From: Alistipes sp.
GTDB lineage: Bacteria; Bacteroidota; Bacteroidia; Bacteroidales; Rikenellaceae
Direction: 5' to 3'
DNA length: 64,000 nucleotides
Assembly: GCA_017624955.1 (NCBI GenBank)
Contig: JAGAMA010000024.1
Coordinates: 1 to 64,000 of the forward strand
How positions within the stretch are numbered: the stretch's first letter is position 1; the number at the start of each line of letters is the position of its first letter. The notes under the pieces are model-generated. The model did not search any database and was not told the DNA's origin. It saw only the letters and a list, made by a program, of their open reading frames with translations. Of this stretch, positions 61,443 to 64,000 are shown piece by piece. The translations under genes and the position numbers were made by a program.

Positions 61443-62579
61443 ATGAGCTTAACATTCACTTTGCAACATACGGCGCCCGAGACGAAGGCGCGCGCAGGCG
61501 AGATTCAGACCGACCACGGTGTGATTCACACCCCGATTTTCATGCCCGTAGGTACGGCAGCCACCGTCAAGGGACTTTTCCACCGCGACGTCAAGCAGGA
61601 GGCCAAGGCCGAGATCATCCTGGCCAACACCTACCACCTCTACCTCCGCCCGGGCATGCAGATCCTGGAGCAGGCCGGTGGCGTACATCGCTTCTCGTCG
61701 TGGGAGGGCCCGATGCTGACCGATAGCGGCGGCTTCCAGGTCTTCTCGCTCGCCGAGTGCCGCAAACTCAAGGAGGAGGGATGCTATTTCCGTTCGCACA
61801 TCGACGGCTCGAAGCATCTCTTCACCCCCGAGAGCGTCATCGACACCGAGCGCACGATCGGCGCCGATATCATGATGGCCTTCGACGAGTGCCCCCCGGG
61901 CGATGCTCCGCGCGACTATGCGGCCCGCTCGCTGGCCCTCACGGAGCGCTGGCTCGACCGCTGCTTCAACCGCTACCACCAGACAGCCCCCAAATATGGT
62001 CACTACCAGGCCCTCTTCCCCATCGTGCAGGGTTGCGCCTACCCCGACCTAAGAGCCAAGGCGGCCGAAAATGTGCAACAGTACGATGCCGACGGCTACG
62101 CCATTGGCGGTTTGGCGGTGGGCGAACCGACGGATGTCATGTACTCGATGATCGAGGTCGTGAATGCCGTCCTGCCCGAGAACAAACCCCGCTACCTGAT
62201 GGGGGTCGGTACGCCCGTCAATATCCTGGAGGCGATCGACCGTGGTGTCGATATGTTCGACTGCGTGATGCCGACGCGCAACGGTCGCAACGGCCAACTC
62301 TTCACGGCCGAGGGCATCATCAACATCCGCAACAAAAAGTGGGAGACGGACTTCACGCCCATCGACCCCGACGGCACGGCCTTTGTCGATCAGGTCTACA
62401 CGAAGGCCTACCTGCACCACCTGGCCGTCTGCCAGGAGATGCTATGCGCCGAGATCGCCTCGCTGCACAACATCGCCTTCTACCTGCGCCTGGTGCGCAT
62501 GGCCCGCGAACACATCATCGCCGGCGACTTCAAGCAGTGGAAGGAGCAGATGGTCATTAAACTTACGCAACGCCTCTAA
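61443..62579 (+). CDS. tgt: Queuine/preQ1 tRNA-ribosyltransferase
   Basis: A 378-residue enzyme exchanging guanine-34 for preQ1 in tRNAs with GUN anticodons. The start at 61443 gives the family N-terminus (MSLTFTLQHT); a longer in-frame extension would run through the promoter. General acid/base Asp94 is in LTDSGGFQVFSL and the nucleophile Asp273 in MFDCVMPTRNGRNG. The zinc-binding cysteines (CxCxxC) normally found just before the YLHHL motif are absent: residues 309-327 read PDGTAFVDQVYTKAYLHHL, as I recall for other Bacteroidota Tgt. lptF/G follows 3 bp later. Confidence 0.94.
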   Translation: MSLTFTLQHTAPETKARAGEIQTDHGVIHTPIFMPVGTAATVKGLFHRDVKQEAKAEIILANTYHLYLRPGMQILEQAGGVHRFSSWEGPMLTDSGGFQVFSLAECRKLKEEGCYFRSHIDGSKHLFTPESVIDTERTIGADIMMAFDECPPGDAPRDYAARSLALTERWLDRCFNRYHQTAPKYGHYQALFPIVQGCAYPDLRAKAAENVQQYDADGYAIGGLAVGEPTDVMYSMIEVVNAVLPENKPRYLMGVGTPVNILEAIDRGVDMFDCVMPTRNGRNGQLFTAEGIINIRNKKWETDFTPIDPDGTAFVDQVYTKAYLHHLAVCQEMLCAEIASLHNIAFYLRLVRMAREHIIAGDFKQWKEQMVIKLTQRL

Positions 62580-62582
62580 CCC

Positions 62583-63686
62583 ATGAAGATCAGCAACCCC
62601 GGATTCAAGATTTTGGATCGCTACATACTGGGCAAGTTCCTTATGACCTTCTTCTTCGCTATCGCGATGATCCTGGTGATCGTCGTGCTGTTCGACTATG
62701 TGGAGAAGATCGACGACTTCACGGAGCTGCATGCCCCCCTCTCGGAGGTGTTGTTCGACTACTACCTGAACTTCATCCCCTACTTTGCGAACCAATTCTG
62801 TTCGCTCTTTACCTTCATCGCCTGTATCTTCTTCACCTCGAAGCTGGCCTACCAGACCGAGATCGTGGCGATGCTCTCGGGCGGTATGTCGTTCCGAAGA
62901 TTGATGTGGCCCTACTTCCTCGGCGCACTGATCATCGGTTCGCTCTCGCTCACGCTCAACCTCTGGATCATCCCCGTCACGCAGCAGAAGATCGTCTCGT
63001 TCGAGGCCAAGTATATCAAGCGCCGTCAGAATGTGCAGTTCGACCGCCACATCTACCGCCAGATCGAGCCGGGCACCTTTGCCTATGTGCGTGGCTACCA
63101 GAACAGCTCGAAGCGCGCCTCGTTCTTCGCCCTGGAGCAGTACGAGGATGGCTCGATGACCCGCTCGTTGGAGGCTGCCGACGTAACCTTCGACCCCGAG
63201 ACGAAGCGTTGGTCGGCGCAGCGCTACACCACACGCGAATTCGACTCACTCGAGAACGAGACCTTCACCCAATACCGCAACCTCGACACGCTGATCAACC
63301 TCGAGGAGGCGGAGCTGGGCGTGGTGAATCAGCTCATCAAGACGATGAACATCCACGAGCTGAACGAATTCCTGGCCCAGCAGCGCGAAAAGGGCTCCGA
63401 CACGATCAACATCATCCAGGTCGAGCAGCATGCCCGCTTCGCCTACCCGCTCGGCACCTTCATCCTGACCCTGATCGGTGTCTCGCTCTCCTCGCGTAAG
63501 GTGCGCGGAGGTACAGGTCTGCATATCGGCGTGGGTATCGCCCTCTGCTTCTCCTACATTCTCTTCTACCGCTTCTTCGAGGAGTTTGCCAAGAGTGGTT
63601 CGCTACCACCCGGCCTGGCCATCTGGCTACCCAACCTGATTTACCTCGTGATCGCCATCTACCTCTATCAGAAGGCCCCGAAATAG
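62583..63686 (+). CDS. LptF/LptG-family permease (LPS export)
   Basis: A 367-residue inner-membrane subunit of the LptBFG transporter that extracts lipopolysaccharide. Membrane helices cluster at the N-terminus (about residues 15-40, 62-85 and 105-125) and C-terminus (about 285-305, 310-330 and 338-362), with a periplasmic beta-jellyroll between (about 130-270). The FxLxxYILxxFLxxFFxA start (ILDRYILGKFLMTFFFA) and the ETEIVAMLSGG-like coupling helix (YQTEIVAMLSGGMSFRRLM) are typical. LptF and LptG cannot be separated from this sequence alone. Linked to tgt and the PASTA gene. Confidence 0.92.
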   Translation: MKISNPGFKILDRYILGKFLMTFFFAIAMILVIVVLFDYVEKIDDFTELHAPLSEVLFDYYLNFIPYFANQFCSLFTFIACIFFTSKLAYQTEIVAMLSGGMSFRRLMWPYFLGALIIGSLSLTLNLWIIPVTQQKIVSFEAKYIKRRQNVQFDRHIYRQIEPGTFAYVRGYQNSSKRASFFALEQYEDGSMTRSLEAADVTFDPETKRWSAQRYTTREFDSLENETFTQYRNLDTLINLEEAELGVVNQLIKTMNIHELNEFLAQQREKGSDTINIIQVEQHARFAYPLGTFILTLIGVSLSSRKVRGGTGLHIGVGIALCFSYILFYRFFEEFAKSGSLPPGLAIWLPNLIYLVIAIYLYQKAPK

Positions 63687-63707
63687 TAGTATTTACGCAT
63701 TGCAATT

Positions 63708-64000
63708 ATGGCAAAGAAAACCAATAAAACCCTGTGGCAGCGGTTGCGTTCGAACCGCCTTGCCTGGAACCTCTTCCTGATCGTCGTGATCATGCTGGCG
63801 CTGGCCGTCTCGGCCCATATCCTGATGCAGATTGCCACGCGCCACGGTGCTCGTCGCACGGTGCCCGACTTCTCGGGTATCGCCCTCCGGGATGCCGAGC
63901 AGCTCGCCAAGCAGCACGACCTGGAGCTTCACATCAACGACTCGCTCTTTGTCCCCGCCTACGAGGGTGGCATCATCCTCGATCAGCTCCCCGAGGGGGG
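63708..64000 (+). CDS. PASTA-domain membrane protein (runs off the window)
   Basis: The N-terminal 97 residues are visible; the gene continues past the end. A short basic cytoplasmic segment (MAKKTNKTLWQRLRSNRL) is followed by one membrane helix (about residues 20-44) and the beginning of a PASTA domain (VPDFSGIALRDAEQLAKQHD and LDQLPEGG). No kinase domain precedes the helix, so it is not a PknB-type kinase. Single-pass PASTA proteins of this shape are common in Bacteroidota and are presumed to bind peptidoglycan or act with septal enzymes. Confidence 0.85.
   Translation, partial: MAKKTNKTLWQRLRSNRLAWNLFLIVVIMLALAVSAHILMQIATRHGARRTVPDFSGIALRDAEQLAKQHDLELHINDSLFVPAYEGGIILDQLPEG

Overview
The window looks like the chromosome of a gut-type Bacteroidales bacterium, most likely Rikenellaceae/Alistipes-like. 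This is inferred from four things: a SusC/SusD pair, many Cys-lipoproteins and BspA-type leucine-rich repeat (LRR) proteins; a recurring TAnnTTTG -7 promoter element typical of Bacteroidota; no Shine-Dalgarno sequences, with A-rich stretches before start codons instead; and high-GC housekeeping genes with long spurious antisense reading frames. No ribosomal RNA, CRISPR array, insertion sequence or prophage was found. One tRNA (Cys, GCA) is present.

Layout. 0.1-2.4 kb: BspA-like lipoprotein preceded by a 38-residue peptide gene and a conserved leader. 2.6-8.3 kb: BNR/sialidase-like lipoprotein, SppA, and two nucleoside-hydrolase-like (DUF1593) exported proteins. 8.4-11.9 kb: queD and polA. 12.1-20.6 kb: an import locus made of SusC, SusD, an HExxH zinc metallohydrolase lipoprotein, a DUF4302 lipoprotein and a BACON lipoprotein. 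21.1-24.5 kb: lipA-lipB-recJ. 24.6-29.7 kb: SGNH hydrolase, LytTR regulator, nitroreductase, the HAD-rdgB-folE operon and a GNAT. 29.8-33.4 kb: a second leader/peptide/BspA cassette with a trailing gene, bracketed by related 31-39 bp palindromes. 33.6-38.7 kb: small envelope genes, then a C10 (streptopain-type) protease followed by two paralogous small lipoproteins. 39.0-41.8 kb: AraC regulator, membrane protein, rnhB. 42.1-44.5 kb: ExbB/ExbD-type energy-transduction operon. 44.9-48.6 kb: ansA, TatD, dprA and a beta-barrel protein. 48.8-49.5 kb: tRNA-Cys with a tandem 296-bp duplication seeded in its T-loop. 49.6-55.2 kb: M3 peptidase, threonine-aldolase-like enzyme, YeiH-type transporter with an OprP-type porin. 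55.4-58.5 kb: compositionally distinct insert with an OmpA-like barrel and a coiled-coil lipoprotein. 58.7-64 kb: recO, xerD, tgt, an LptF/G permease and a truncated PASTA protein.

Working together. The 12-20 kb operon reads as a TonB-dependent uptake system for an unknown ligand; an ExbB/ExbD operon of the kind that powers such receptors lies at 42-44 kb. folE, queD and tgt are three separated steps related to queuosine/pterin metabolism. The most interesting parts are the duplicated leader/peptide/BspA cassette, the C10 protease with two candidate partner (possibly inhibitor) lipoproteins, the OmpA/coiled-coil insert, and several families of intergenic repeats: 10-11 bp phased tracts, large nested palindromes and the tRNA-linked duplication.
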